DNA of 64,000 nucleotides from Natronosporangium sp035305625 (GCA_963809545.1 CAWEKD010000007.1:186001-250000), one strand, 5' to 3'. Positions 48,339 to 60,416 are shown, numbered from the stretch's first letter. Numbers and translations are program-made. The notes: a model not told the origin generated them from the letters alone.

Positions 48339-49790
48339 GTGACCGAGCAGATCCGGGACAGCGCCGCTCCCCACATGGACCCGGAGGAATTCCGGCGGTA
48401 CGGGCACGCGGTAATCGATTGGATCGCAGACTACTGGGCTGAGCTGGGCAACCGCCCCGTGCAGCCGACGGTGACCCCCGGCGCGGTGGCCGCCGCGGTG
48501 CCGCCCCACCCCCCGGAGCGGGGGGAACCGATGGCGGCGATCCTGGCCGACCTGGACCAGGTAGTGGTCCCCGCCAACACCCACTGGCAGCATCCCCGAT
48601 TCTTCGGCTACTTCCCCGCCAACACCTCCGGGCCGAGTGTGCTCGGGGATCTGGTCAGCGCCGGGCTGGGCACCCAGGGCATGCTCTGGTCGACCGGGCC
48701 GGCCGCGACCGAGCTGGAGACCGTGATGCTGGACTGGCTGGCCCAGTTACTGGACCTGCCGGACCGGTTCCGCTCCACCACACCGGCGGGGGCGTGATCC
48801 AAGACTCGGCGTCGTCGGCCAACCTGGTGGCCGTCCTGGCCGCACTGCACCGGGCCAGCCGAGGCCGGTGGCGGCAGGAAGGGACCGCCGGTCGCTACAC
48901 CGTGTACACCACGCCGGAAGGACACTCCTCGATCGAGAAGGCGGTCCGGATCGCGGGGATCGGGCAGGACGGGCTGCGGCTGGTGGGACACCGGTGACAC
49001 GCTGGCGATGCGGCCGGACGCGCTGCGGGCGGCGATCGACGCCGATCGGGCGGCCGGGAAGGTGCCGGCGCTGGTGGCCGCCACCATCGGTACCACCTCC
49101 ACCACCGCCGATCGACCCGCTGCCGGCGATCGGTCCGATCTGCCGGGAGCGGGGGGTGTGGCTGCACGTGGACGCCGCGTACGCGGGCGCGGCCGCGATC
49201 TGCCCGGAGCTGCGGTGGACCCACGCCGGCGTGGAGTACGCCGACTCGTACTGCTTCGACCCGCACAAATGGCTGTTGACCGGTTTCGACTGCGACGCCT
49301 TCTGGGTGGCTGACCGCGCCGAACTGGTGCAGGCCCTGAGCGTGCTGCCGGAGTACCTGCGTAACGAGGCCACCGCCGCCGGGGCGGTGATCGACTACCG
49401 GGACTGGCAGGTGCCGCTGGGCGGCGGTTCCGCGCGCTGAAGCTGTGGTTCGTCCTGCGCTGGTACGGCGCCGAAGGCCTGCGGGCACACATCCGCTCCG
49501 GGGTCGCACTCGCCGCCTGGCTGGCCGACCAGATCCGCGCCGACGACCGGTTCGAGCTGATGGCCCCGCACCCGTTCTCACTGGTGTGTTTCCGGCTGCG
49601 CGCCGACGATTCGACCAATGAGGAACTGCTGCGGCGGCTCAACCACTCCGGGGAACTGTTCTGCACCCACACGCGCGTCGGTGGGCGGTTCACCCTGCGG
49701 CTGGCGGTCGGTTCTCCGCACACCCGGCCGGCGGACGTCGACGCGGCCTGGCGGTCCATCCAGCAGCAGGCGACCGCCCTACTCGGCTGA
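48339..49790 (+). pseudogene. PLP-dependent aromatic-amino-acid decarboxylase-like protein, four frameshifts
   Basis: Group-II decarboxylase pieces appear in order but in changing frames: HMDPEEFRRYGHAVIDWIAD and ANTHWQHPRFFGYFPANTSG; after ~48790 SASSANLVAVLAALHRASRG; after ~48990 ALVAATIGTTSTT; after ~49110 WLHVDAAYAGAAAICPELRW and DSYCFDPHKWLLTGFDCDAF (PLP Lys); after ~49430 LKLWFVLRWYGAEGLRAHIR to LLG. Each break is explained by one base (missing G, extra A, extra G, missing C). The homologue would decarboxylate tryptophan, tyrosine or DOPA. With four breaks and all motifs preserved, recent decay or poor sequence are both possible. Confidence 0.8.
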
Positions 49791-49791
49791 A

Positions 49792-50699
49792 CTACGCCAC
49801 GCCGGGCCAGGTGGAGTCGGGTCGGGGTGTGATCCGACGCAGCTGCCCCTCCTGGACCGCGGTGGCGATGTGCCGCCCATCCCGGGAGAACATCCGCCCG
49901 GTGGCCAGCCCCCGGGCGCCGGAGGCGGAGGGGCTCCAACAGTCGTACAGGAACCACTCGTCGGCCCGGAACGGGCGATGGAACCACATCGCGTGGTCCA
50001 GGCTGGCGCCGCCGAAGCCGCCCGACCCCCACACTTCCCCATGGACCGACAGCACCGAGTCGAGCAGGGTCAGATCGGAGGCGTACGCCAGTAGGCAGGC
50101 GTGCAGCACCGGATCGTCGGGGAGGCGGCCGGCGATCCGCATCCACACCGGCTGCCGGGGAGTCGCGGGCCGGTCCCCGGGCGCGACCCAGCCGGGTTTC
50201 CCCACGTACCGGACGTCGATCGCCCGGATGGCGCCCCACGACAACAGCGCTGCCCGCTGGGGGTAACGGGACAGCTGCTCCGCCATGGTCGGTAGTTCCT
50301 CCGGCGGCGGCACCTGCGGCGGCGGTTCGTGATGGTCCAGCCCTTCCTCATGCCGGTGGAACGAGGCGGACATGAAGAAGATGGTCTGCCCGTCCTGCTG
50401 CGCCACACAGCGGCGGACGGAGAACGAGCGACCATCGCGAATGTTCTCCACCACGAAGTCGATCGGCTCGGTTGGAGTCGCCCGGGCGGACGAAGTATCC
50501 GTGCAGGGAGTGGACCGCGCCGGGCCGGATCCACCGTCCGGGCCGCCGCCACCAGCGCCTGGCTGGCTACCTGGCCGCCAAAGACGCGTTGTGGCCCGGG
50601 TGAACTCAACCCTCGGAACCGGTGCTCGCCCACCCGATCCAAGTCCAATAGCGACAGTAGATGATCGACCGCGGCTTGCCCGGTGAGTTCGGCGGTCAT
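49792..50699 (-). CDS. tesB: Acyl-CoA thioesterase II, two frameshifts
   Basis: From ATG 50699: LLDLDRVGEHRFRGLSSPGP and VFGGQVASQALVAAARTVDP in the first frame. VHSLHGYFVRPGDSN is in a second, near 50510-50470. EPIDFVVENIRDGRSFSVRR through LDHAMWFHRPFRADEWFLYD and RGLATGRMFSRDGRHIATAV is in a third. Two single-base insertions (near 50515 and 50470) reconcile it to a ~300-aa double-hotdog TesB. The enzyme hydrolyses medium and long acyl-CoAs. ATGA overlap with the pyk stop shows cotranscription. Confidence 0.88.
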
Positions 50700-52237
50700 C
50701 CCGCCGCCCCCAGCGCGCTGCTGGCGGTCGATCCCTCACTGAGCGGGGCGTTGACCGGACCGGCCACCGGACCACCCTCCGGGGCGCCGCGGTCCGCGGC
50801 CTCGCCGACCAGGGAGCCGAGCTGATGCACGCGGAGGGTGTTGGTCGACCCGGGGGTACCGGGTGGGCTGCCGGCGACGATCACCACCACGTCTCCGGTC
50901 TCGGCCCGCCCCAACGCCAGCATCTCCCGGTCGACCTGCCGGAACATCTCATCGGTGTGCTGCACCAGGGGGACGAGGAACGGCTCCACCCCCCAGGACA
51001 AACACAGCTGGTTCCGGACGCTTTCATCCGGGGTGAAGGCGATCAGCGGCAGCTCGCAGTGCAGCCGGGCCAGTCGCCGAACCGTGTCGCCGGTCTGCGT
51101 GAACGCCACCAGCGCGCGGGCGTCGATCGACCGGGCCACCATCGAGGCCGCGGCCGCGATCGCCCCACCTTGGGTGCGGGGCGAGTGGGTGAGGCGAGGT
51201 GGCCGCCGTTCCTGGGGCAGCCCGGCCACGCCCGTCTCGGTGGATTCGATGATGCGGGCCATGGTGGCGACCGTCAGCACCGGGTAGCGCCCCACACTGG
51301 TCTCGCCGGAGAGCATCACCGCGTCCGCGCCGTCGAGTACCGCGTTGGCGACGTCCGACGCCTCCGCCCGGGTGGGCCGGGAGTTGTTCACCATCGATTC
51401 GAGCATCTGCGTGGCGACGATCACCGGCTTCGCGTTGTCGCGGCACAGCTGGATCGCCTGCTTCTGCACCACCGGCACCTGCTCCAGGGGCAGCTCCACC
51501 CCCAAGTCGCCTCGGGCGATCATCAGCCCGTCGAACGCGGCCACCACATCCGCCAGCTGGGCCACCGCCTCCGGCTTCTCCAGCTTCGCCAGCACGGGCC
51601 GGTGGATCCCTTCGGAGGCCATCACTTGCCGTACCGGCTCAATGTCGGCGGGGGAACGCACGAACGACAGCGCGATCAGGTCCACGCCCAGCCGCAGGGC
51701 GAACCGGAGGTCCTCGGTGTCCTTCTCCGACAGCGCCGGCACCCGCAGCGCCACGTACGGCAAGGACACTCCCTTGTGGTCGGAGACTTCACCGCCCTCC
51801 AGCACCCGGCACTGGACGTCCATGCCTTCGACCCCAATGACTTCCAGGGCCACCTTGCCGTCGTCCACCAGGAGCCGGTCCCCGACCGTCACCTCTGCGG
51901 CGAGATTCCGGTAGGTGCAGGAGACGCGCTCGGCGGTGCCGATCACGTCCTCTCCGGTGATCACCACCTGGTCATCGGTCCGCCACGCCACCGGCGAGGC
52001 CGCGAACCGCCCCAGTCGAATCTTCGGCCCCTGCAGGTCGGCGAGGATCCCTACCGGTCGCCCCACCTCCCCGGAGACCTTACGTATCAACCGGACCACC
52101 GCCTCATGCTCCGCATGAGTGCCGTGACTGAAGTTCAGGCGGGCCACGTCCATGCCGGCCTCGACCAGTCCCCGCATTCGTTCTGGGGTGGCGGTCGCCG
52201 GACCAATCGTGGCGACAATCTTCGCGCGTCGCGTCAC
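50696..52237 (-). CDS. pyk: Pyruvate kinase
   Basis: 513 residues from GTG 52237 (VTRRAKIVATIGPATATPER); the upstream in-frame extension has no family similarity. Hallmarks are DVARLNFSHGTHAEHEAVVR, LADLQGPKIRLGRF and PVLAKLEKPEAVAQL (catalytic Lys). MIARGDLGVELPLEQVPVVQ and TRAEASDVANAVLDGADAVM follow. It converts PEP and ADP to pyruvate and ATP. It forms an operon with tesB. Confidence 0.96.
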   Translation of the reverse strand: MTRRAKIVATIGPATATPERMRGLVEAGMDVARLNFSHGTHAEHEAVVRLIRKVSGEVGRPVGILADLQGPKIRLGRFAASPVAWRTDDQVVITGEDVIGTAERVSCTYRNLAAEVTVGDRLLVDDGKVALEVIGVEGMDVQCRVLEGGEVSDHKGVSLPYVALRVPALSEKDTEDLRFALRLGVDLIALSFVRSPADIEPVRQVMASEGIHRPVLAKLEKPEAVAQLADVVAAFDGLMIARGDLGVELPLEQVPVVQKQAIQLCRDNAKPVIVATQMLESMVNNSRPTRAEASDVANAVLDGADAVMLSGETSVGRYPVLTVATMARIIESTETGVAGLPQERRPPRLTHSPRTQGGAIAAAASMVARSIDARALVAFTQTGDTVRRLARLHCELPLIAFTPDESVRNQLCLSWGVEPFLVPLVQHTDEMFRQVDREMLALGRAETGDVVVIVAGSPPGTPGSTNTLRVHQLGSLVGEAADRGAPEGGPVAGPVNAPLSEGSTASSALGAAG

Positions 52238-52371
52238 GTACCCCAGGCTAGCCGGCCGGTCTGCACGCGGAACCACCACGCGTACGGTTTCTGCGGCGGA
52301 CCGCCCGAGGCGCCCTCACCCGTCCTACGGCCCCGGAGCGCACGGCGCGAGTGCGCGGACCAACCGGGGGA

Positions 52372-52406
52372 CAAAGAGCGGGGGCGGCCGCGCCCCGACC
52401 GCCCCC
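52372..52406 (-). terminator. Terminator of the small secreted-peptide gene
   Basis: On the minus strand an 8-bp perfect GC stem (GGGGGCGG / CCGCCCCC, 11-nt loop) is followed by GCTCTTTG, 12 nt after the stop at 52418. Confidence 0.6.
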
Positions 52407-52417
52407 GCCCCCTCCTC

Positions 52418-52588
52418 TCACAGCAGCGACAACAGCCGGCTCAGGAAGTCGTAGACCTCGCTGAGAAGCGCCGCCAGCAAACCGTCGCTAGGCAGGCCGT
52501 CCTGAGCGTAGGCCGGTGATCCGACCAGCAGCGCTGCTCCGATGGCGCTCGTCGCCACCGCTGTCCGCTTGACAATCCGGTTTCGCAT
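52418..52588 (-). CDS. 56-aa secreted peptide of unknown function
   Basis: Minus-strand ATG 52588 with GAAGGAGGGG six bases upstream. The product starts MRNRIVKRTAVATSAIGAAL, then LVGSPAYAQDG, a textbook signal peptide with an A-Y-A cleavage site. The mature ~26 residues, QDGLPSDGLLAALLSEVYDF then LSRLLSLL, form an amphipathic helix. It has its own ribosome site and terminator, so it is probably real although shorter than most ORF cut-offs. It could be a surface-active, signalling or antimicrobial peptide; nothing in the sequence decides. Confidence 0.7.
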   Translation of the reverse strand: MRNRIVKRTAVATSAIGAALLVGSPAYAQDGLPSDGLLAALLSEVYDFLSRLLSLL

Positions 52589-52821
52589 GCCGCCCCTCCT
52601 TCACTATTGCTACCTAATGCGCTTACAGAGTCACCCTAGGTGAGGAAACCTCTCATCTGTGTTCGGTTCAGCGGATTCGAGGCGACTCGTAGGCACGCTC
52701 CGCGGATGACGTTCCTGGACCGTTCGGAAGAAAGACACCGGTTGTCGCCGCGACGGTACCGGTTATCACTGGCGAGGCGGCCGGCCTCCCATCCGGGCCG
52801 ACCCACGTCTCCTCTACCGGC

Positions 52822-53997
52822 TCACCCGGCCGGCGGCTCCCAGTGGGCAGCCGCGGTGGTGGCCCGCTCCCGTCGGCGCGCCTGGATGGGCGCCAACCGG
52901 CTGAGCCCGTCGCTGGCGCCGAACCGGCGCAGCCGCCGCGACACCGTCAGCAACCGGGAACGTCGCGCCGCCTGGTACCGGGCCAACGCGGTGTGCAGCG
53001 ACCGGCCCGGAATCGCGTCCCGCACCATCGGCACCAACGTCGCCGCGTCCTCCAACGCCAGGCAGGCCCCCAGGCCGAGGTGCTCCGGCACCGGGTGCGC
53101 GGCGTCGCCGATCAGCACCAGGGCGCCGTCTCCGATCGGGGTGGCGTATCGAGACAGGGTGCTGCTCAACGTCCGCAGCTCCTGCTGCACCAGGTCGCCG
53201 GGTTCGGTGGCGGCCAGCAGCTCCCCGATCGGGGCGTGCCAGTCGGCGAACCACCGCCGCAGTAGCGAGAGCTGAGTCTCCGGAGACTCCGGCCGGGGCG
53301 CCCCGGTCACCGTGGCGCGCCAGAACCGCCCCCCACGGCTGTCGGCACCGGTCGCTCCCCGCCGGCCGAGCGGGGCGGAGAAGAAGCGGTAACCACGGCC
53401 GATGGTGAGCCCCCCGGCGGCGGCGTCCGGGGGCAGTTCCGGAGCCCGATACCACGGGATCACCGCCCGCCACACCGTGGCCCCCGCCGACACCACGGTG
53501 GTCTGCGGCGCCACCCGGGCCCGCAGTCCACTGTCGACTCCGTCCGCGGCCACCAGCAGATCCGCCTGCCAGATGGTCTTACCGTCGGTAACCGCCGCCA
53601 TCTCCCCCTGCGGCAACGGCCGCGCGGTCACCCCGGTGCGGATCTCCACCCGGTCACCGAGCCCGGCCACCAACGCGTCATGGAGGTCTTCGGTGTGGAC
53701 CAACACCGCGGTGCCGGGATCACCGGCCGGATGCGGCGGCACCAGCAACTGCCCGTCCGGGCGGCGTACCCCCCGGTCCGGCACCGGAGTGGCGATCGCG
53801 TCCAAGCCACCGGCCAGCCCGAGCGCGGACAACGCCCGGACCCCGGACGGCCACAGCAGCAGCGCGGTGGGGGTGGTCCGCAGCCGCTCCTGCTGCTCCA
53901 GCAAGGTCACCCGCCAACCGGCTCGGGCCAACGCACCGGCGGTGGCCAAACCGGCCACCCCGGCCCCGACCACCACCGCGGTTCGTAGGGTCGTCAT
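52822..53997 (-). CDS. FAD-dependent monooxygenase (PHBH-type)
   Basis: 391 residues from ATG 53997 (MTTLRTAVVVGAGVAGLATA), the FAD GxGxxG site; ATG 54063 upstream overlaps lgt. Also LVAADGVDSGLRARV (DG motif) and GDGALVLIGDAAHPVPEHLG (second FAD motif, GD). Hydroxylates an aromatic or cyclic compound using NAD(P)H and O2; substrate unknown. It begins 13 nt after lgt, so they may share a transcript. Confidence 0.88.
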   Translation of the reverse strand: MTTLRTAVVVGAGVAGLATAGALARAGWRVTLLEQQERLRTTPTALLLWPSGVRALSALGLAGGLDAIATPVPDRGVRRPDGQLLVPPHPAGDPGTAVLVHTEDLHDALVAGLGDRVEIRTGVTARPLPQGEMAAVTDGKTIWQADLLVAADGVDSGLRARVAPQTTVVSAGATVWRAVIPWYRAPELPPDAAAGGLTIGRGYRFFSAPLGRRGATGADSRGGRFWRATVTGAPRPESPETQLSLLRRWFADWHAPIGELLAATEPGDLVQQELRTLSSTLSRYATPIGDGALVLIGDAAHPVPEHLGLGACLALEDAATLVPMVRDAIPGRSLHTALARYQAARRSRLLTVSRRLRRFGASDGLSRLAPIQARRRERATTAAAHWEPPAG

Positions 53998-54010
53998 CGC
54001 CGACCGCCGA

Positions 54011-55093
54011 TCAACGATCCTCACTCGCTGACCGAGACTCCGCCGGGTCAGCGCCGCCGCCATCCGCCTCCGGCGTGGCCGACGACGACTGCCCCGACGC
54101 CGCCTCGTCGTCCCCGGTCCGCGTAGCGGTGTCCGCCTCCTCGGAGGACGCGGTCGAGGCGGAGCCGGCGGCCCGGAACTCCTCCTCGGTCACCACCCGG
54201 TACCGGGCGTCGTCCCCCTCCCCCGCCGGCAGCAGGAACTCCTGCGGCCCGCGGACCCGCAGGAAGTAGAGCAGCGCACCGAGGAACACCAGCACCGACA
54301 CCCAGACGTTGATCCGCTGCCCCAGGAAGGTGATCACCACGTCTTCCGCCCCGGGCACCGGCATCTGCGCGGTGTCGTCGATCCGCAGCATCTCGATCCA
54401 GAACCGGCCGGCGGTGTAGGCCATCACGTACAGGGCGAACTGGCGGCCCCGCCCCAGCCGGAGCCGCTTGCCGACCTGCCACACCAGGAGCGCCACCCCG
54501 ACGTTCCACAACGCCTCGTACAGGAAGGTGGGGTGGTAGAGCCCGGGCAGCGCGGTCTCCCCGGTGACCGGGTCCGGCACCGCCTGCCCGTCCACCATCC
54601 GGTGCACCTGCAGCCCCCACGGCAGGGTGGTCTCCGCGCCGTACAGCTCGTTGTTGAACCAGTTACCGAGCCGGCCGACCGCCTGCGCCAGCGGCAGACC
54701 GACCGCCACCGCGTCGGCCACCATCGGCAACGGCAGGCGCATCTGTCGGCAGGCGATCCACACCCCGACCGCCCCGCCGGCGACCGCGCCCCAGATCCCG
54801 AGGCCGCCCTCCCAGACGTACAGCATCGACACCGGGTCGCCGCCCTCGCCGAAGAACCGGTCCGGGGAGGTGATGACGTGATAGAGCCGGGCGCCGATGA
54901 TCCCGAACGGCACCGCCCACACCGCGAGGTCCAGCACCGCCCACTTCGGTGCCCCCCGGGCTCGCATCCGGGTCTCCGCGACCGCACAGGCGATCACGAT
55001 GCCGAGAATGATGAACAGCGCGTATGCCCGGATCGGCAGCGGGCCGATCTGCCAGACGGCGGTAGTGGGGCTGGGGATCGAGGCGAGGGTCAC
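54011..55093 (-). CDS. lgt: Prolipoprotein diacylglyceryl transferase
   Basis: 360 residues from GTG 55093. Seven-helix membrane enzyme with IGPLPIRAYALFIILGIVIA, GARLYHVITSPDRFFG, the Lgt signature QAVGRLGNWFNNELYGAETT and LYHPTFLYEALWNVGV. It transfers diacylglycerol to lipobox cysteines, such as that of the lipoprotein at 33344. A ~75-residue acidic, disordered C-terminal tail is common in actinobacteria. It follows trpA by 92 nt. Confidence 0.96.
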   Translation of the reverse strand: MTLASIPSPTTAVWQIGPLPIRAYALFIILGIVIACAVAETRMRARGAPKWAVLDLAVWAVPFGIIGARLYHVITSPDRFFGEGGDPVSMLYVWEGGLGIWGAVAGGAVGVWIACRQMRLPLPMVADAVAVGLPLAQAVGRLGNWFNNELYGAETTLPWGLQVHRMVDGQAVPDPVTGETALPGLYHPTFLYEALWNVGVALLVWQVGKRLRLGRGRQFALYVMAYTAGRFWIEMLRIDDTAQMPVPGAEDVVITFLGQRINVWVSVLVFLGALLYFLRVRGPQEFLLPAGEGDDARYRVVTEEEFRAAGSASTASSEEADTATRTGDDEAASGQSSSATPEADGGGADPAESRSASEDR

Positions 55094-55185
55094 GGGTCCC
55101 TACGCTACCTCGCGCGGACGAATTTGTGGGTGCCGGACCCCACGGGGCGCCCCCGTCGGGATCTCGACGGTCGCTCCGGTAGCGG

Positions 55186-55989
55186 TCAGCGCCGGACCCC
55201 GGCCGCCAATTCCGCGGCCAACGCCTCCACCCGGGCCAGCCCGGTCGACTCGTCCGGCGCCGCCAGCAGCTGGCTGACCAGCGCGCTGCCGACGATCACG
55301 CCGTCGGCGTAACCGGCGACCGTGGCGGCCTGGGCCCGGTCCCGCACCCCCAGCCCGACGCCGACCGGCAACTCGGGAGCCACCTTCCGGACCCGCGCCA
55401 CCAACTCCGGCGCCGCGGCCGAGGTGTGCTCCCGGACCCCCGTCACCCCCATCACCGCGGTGGCGTAGACGAACCCCCGGCAGTGCGCGGTGGTCATCGC
55501 CAGCCGCTGGTCGGTGGAGGAGGGGGACACCAGGAAAATCCGCTCCAGGTGGTGGGTATCGGAGGCGGCCAGCCACTCGTCCGCCTCGTCCGGAATCAGA
55601 TCGGGCGTGATCAGGCCGGCGCCGCCCGCGTCCGCCAGGTCCCGGGCGAACGCGTCCACCCCGTACCGCTCCACCGGGTTCCAGTAGCTCATCACCACCA
55701 CCGCCGCCCCGGTGGCGGCCACCTGCTCCACCGTGTGCAGGACGTCCCGGATCCGCACCCCGGCCGCCAACGCTCGCCCGGTGGCCTGCTGGATCACCGG
55801 CCCGTCCATCACCGGATCCGAGTACGGCAGGCCCACCTCGACCACGTCGACCCCGGCGGCCACGATCGCCCGCATCGCGGCGATCCCCCCGGCCACGCTC
55901 GGGAACCCCGCCGGCAGATAGCCGATCAACGCGGCCCGCTGCTGCGCGGCCGCCCGGGCAAACACCTCCGCCACCCGGGTCGGGCTCAT
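55186..55989 (-). CDS. trpA: Tryptophan synthase alpha subunit
   Basis: 267 residues from ATG 55989, overlapping the trpB stop (ATGA). Catalytic Glu and Asp are in DVVEVGLPYSDPVMDGPVIQ; also GAAVVVMSYWNPVERYG and GFVYATAVMGVTG. It splits indole-3-glycerol phosphate and passes indole to TrpB. Confidence 0.96.
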   Translation of the reverse strand: MSPTRVAEVFARAAAQQRAALIGYLPAGFPSVAGGIAAMRAIVAAGVDVVEVGLPYSDPVMDGPVIQQATGRALAAGVRIRDVLHTVEQVAATGAAVVVMSYWNPVERYGVDAFARDLADAGGAGLITPDLIPDEADEWLAASDTHHLERIFLVSPSSTDQRLAMTTAHCRGFVYATAVMGVTGVREHTSAAAPELVARVRKVAPELPVGVGLGVRDRAQAATVAGYADGVIVGSALVSQLLAAPDESTGLARVEALAAELAAGVRR

Positions 55990-57210
55990 TCGGCCTCCTC
56001 CCCGTCCGCCAACAGGCCGAACCACCGACCGGCGGTAGCCATGTCCTTGTCCCCCCGCCCGGACAAGGTCACCACCACCGTCGGTTCCCGGCCCAGTTCC
56101 GCGGCGAGCTCCGGGATGATCCGCAGGGTGCCCGCCAGCGCGTGGGCGCTCTCGATCGCGGGGATGATGCCCTCGGTCCGGCACAACCGCTCGAACGCCG
56201 CCATCGCCTCCGCGTCGGTGACCGGCTGGTAGCTGACCCGGCCGGTGTCGTGCAGCCAGGCGTGCTCCGGCCCCACCGCCGGATAGTCCAGGCCGGCGGA
56301 GATGGAGTGCGACTCCCGCGTCTGCCCGTCCTCGTCCTGCAACACATAGGTGCGGGCCCCGTGCAGCACCCCGGGGAGAACCACCGGTGATCGAGGCGGC
56401 GTGCCGGCCGGTCGCCAGCCCGTCCCCACCGGCCTCGAACCCGTACAGCCGCACCTGCGGATCGTCCAGGAAGGCGTGGAAGGCGCCGATCGCATTGGAG
56501 CCACCCCCCACGCAGGCGGTGACCGCGTCCGGCAGCGCCCCGGTCAACTCCTGACACTGCTGCCGCGCCTCCACCCCGATGCCCCGGACGAAGTCACGCA
56601 CCATCGCCGGGAACGGATGCGGCCCGGCCGCGGTGCCCAGCAGGTAGTGGGTGTGGTCGACGTGGGTCACCCAGTCCCGCAGCGCCTCGTTGATGGCGTC
56701 CTTGAGCGTGCGCGAGCCGGTGGTCACCGGCACCACGGTGGCGCCCAGCATGCGCATCCGGGCCACGTTGAGCGCCTGCCGCTGGGTGTCCACCTCCCCC
56801 ATGTAGATCACGCACTCCAAGTCCAGGTAGGCCGCGGCGGTGGCGGTGGCCACCCCGTGCTGGCCGGCGCCGGTCTCCGCGATCACCCGGGTCTTGCCCA
56901 TCCGCCGGGTCAGCAGCGCCTGTCCCAGCACGTTACGGATCTTGTGGGCGCCGGTGTGGTTGAGGTCCTCCCGCTTCAGCAGGATGGTGGCCCCCACCTC
57001 GGCCGACAGCCGGCGAGCCAGATAGAGCGGGGACGGGCAGTCGGCGTAGTCCCGCAGCAGGGCGGTGAACTCGGCGCGGAAGTCTGGATCCGCCATGGCC
57101 TGGCGGTAGGCGTCATCGAGCTGATCCAGCGCCGCCACCAGGGCTTCCGGCACGAACCGGCCGCCGTAGCGGCCGAAGCGGCCCAGGGGGGTGGTGCCGG
57201 CGGTGGTCAT
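55986..57210 (-). CDS. trpB: Tryptophan synthase beta subunit, one-base frameshift
   Basis: 1225 nt, one more than a multiple of three. From ATG 57210: FGRYGGRFVPEALVAALDQL, the PLP Lys in LNHTGAHKIRNVLGQALL, and CVGGGSNAIGAFHAFLDD. Near 56382 an extra C (TCTCCCCGGGG for TCTCCCGGGG) breaks ASITGGSPGVLHGARTYV; the rest, TRESHSISAGLDYPAVGPEH to the stop, is in another frame. All motifs are intact and the gene sits in a complete operon, so a sequencing error is more likely than loss of function. Makes tryptophan from indole and serine. Confidence 0.95.
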
Positions 57211-58049
57211 CGCACCGGCCGGGGGGTCGCCGGGTGGCTGCCGGCGGTCACCAGCTCCGCCACCGCGTCCCGGGGGCGCTTGTGCCGCACCAGCCCCTCC
57301 CCGACCAGCACCGCGTCCGCGCCGGCGGCGGCGTACCGGATCAGGTCGTGCGGGCCACGCACCCCGGACTCCGCAATCTTGATGACGTGGTTGGGCAGCC
57401 CGGCCGCGACCCGTTCGAACACCGACCGGTCCACGGTCATGGTCCGCAGGTTCCGGGCGTTGACCCCGATCACCTTGGCCCCGGCCTCCAGCGCCCGGTC
57501 GGCCTCCTCCTCGTCGTGCACCTCCACCAGCGCGGTCATGCCGAGGGACTCGATCCGTTCCCGCAGGCCGATCAGCACCTGCTGCTCCAGCGCCGCCACG
57601 ATCAGCAGCACCAGGTCGGCTCCGTACGCCCGCGCCTCGTGCACCTGATAACTGGAGATCACAAAGTCTTTCCGCAGCACCGGCACGTCCACCGCCGCCC
57701 GGACGGCGGCGAGGTCCTCCAGGGAGCCTCCGAACCACCGGGGCTCGGTCAGCACGCTGATGCAGCGGGCGCCGCCCGCCTCGTACTCCTGGGCCAGCGC
57801 AGCCGGGTCGGGGATGTCGGCCAGCGGGCCGGCCGACGGCGACGCCCGCTTGATCTCCGCGATCACCCCCACCCCGGGGCGGCGCAGAATCGAGTAGGCG
57901 TCCCGTACCGGCGGCGCTTCCGCTGCCTGGTCCCGAAGTTGCTCCAGTGGACAGCGCCGCTGACGGGCTTCGACCTGCTCGCGGACGCTGGCGATGATCT
58001 CATCCAGTGCGCTCGCCGAGTGTGATCCTGGCTGCCCAGCCGCTCCCAA
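57207..58049 (-). CDS. trpC: Indole-3-glycerol-phosphate synthase
   Basis: 280 residues if it starts at TTG 58049, the only codon with a good ribosome site (AGGAGGGAG) at proper spacing. Active-site segments are VGVIAEIKRASPSAGPLADI, GGARCISVLTEPRWFGGSLE, VLRKDFVISSYQVHEARAYG and VIGVNARNLRTMTVDRSVFE. It closes the indole ring. ATGA overlap with trpB. The 173-nt gap upstream shows no tryptophan-rich leader peptide. Confidence 0.94.
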   Translation of the reverse strand: MGAAGQPGSHSASALDEIIASVREQVEARQRRCPLEQLRDQAAEAPPVRDAYSILRRPGVGVIAEIKRASPSAGPLADIPDPAALAQEYEAGGARCISVLTEPRWFGGSLEDLAAVRAAVDVPVLRKDFVISSYQVHEARAYGADLVLLIVAALEQQVLIGLRERIESLGMTALVEVHDEEEADRALEAGAKVIGVNARNLRTMTVDRSVFERVAAGLPNHVIKIAESGVRGPHDLIRYAAAGADAVLVGEGLVRHKRPRDAVAELVTAGSHPATPRPVR

Positions 58050-58222
58050 GGGACTCCCTCCTACCGGAGGTGCCGGCGGCGGGTGGAATCGCCGGGTGGC
58101 CCACCGCCCTCCGCGGGCAACCTCCGCTGGCTGCCGATGGCCTGATGCTAGGCGGGCCCTGGTGAGCCGGCACGGTGGGGGTATGGCGAACCTCACTCCC
58201 TGCGATGAGGCATAATGCCGCC

Positions 58223-58839
58223 TCACCTCGGATCGGTGTCCGACCGGGGCGGTTCGTCGGTGGGATCCTCCCCCCGGTCCAGCGCCTCCCACCAGGACTC
58301 CGGGGAGCCCCGATCCCGGTCCGCGGGGCGACCCCCCGGGGAGCGTGCGTACCGGGCCCCCAACGCCGGCCACCGCCCGGACCACACCACCGCGGCGAGC
58401 CCCGCCGCCGCCACCACGCCCCCACCGGCGATCGCCGCCACCGGCCACAGCCCGGTGGTGGTCCCCCCGATCACCCCGGCCACGGCGACGACGATCACGA
58501 CGCCTACCGCGATCAGCAGCAGGCCCAGAAGCCGCCGCAGCAGTCCCCGGACCGCCAGCAGCGCTCCGGCCCCCGCCAACGCCAACCAGCCCAGCGCCGG
58601 TAGGAACGGACGCAGATCCGTACCGGTACGGGTGGTCTGCAGCGGAGGCAGCGGCGCTGGCCGGACCGTCTCCTCCACCAGCCAGTCCCGGCCGGCGGCG
58701 AGCAGCACCACCCCGGCCCCCAGCGCGCACCCCAGGATCACCAACGCCAGCTCTCGCCGGCCGGCCCGCGTGCGGGAGTGGTCCGGTGACGGGGCGCCCG
58801 CCCCGTCCCGGGCAGCGCCGTTCGCCCCGGCGGCGCCGG

Positions 58840-58843
<4 letters not shown>
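58223..58843 (-). CDS. TIGR02234 trp-operon-associated membrane protein
   Basis: 206 residues from ATG 58843, overlapping the trpE stop. Four helices, including LALVILGCALGAGVVLLAAG and FLPALGWLALAGAGALLAVR, with a charged C-terminal tail. The family is defined by its place between trpE and trpC in actinobacteria; its role (possibly transport or sensing) is unknown. Confidence 0.85.

Positions 58844-60416
<1,573 letters not shown>

Noticed and set aside
58049..58222. Tryptophan attenuator upstream of trpC
   Set aside because: No leader peptide with Trp codons and no convincing alternative hairpins.
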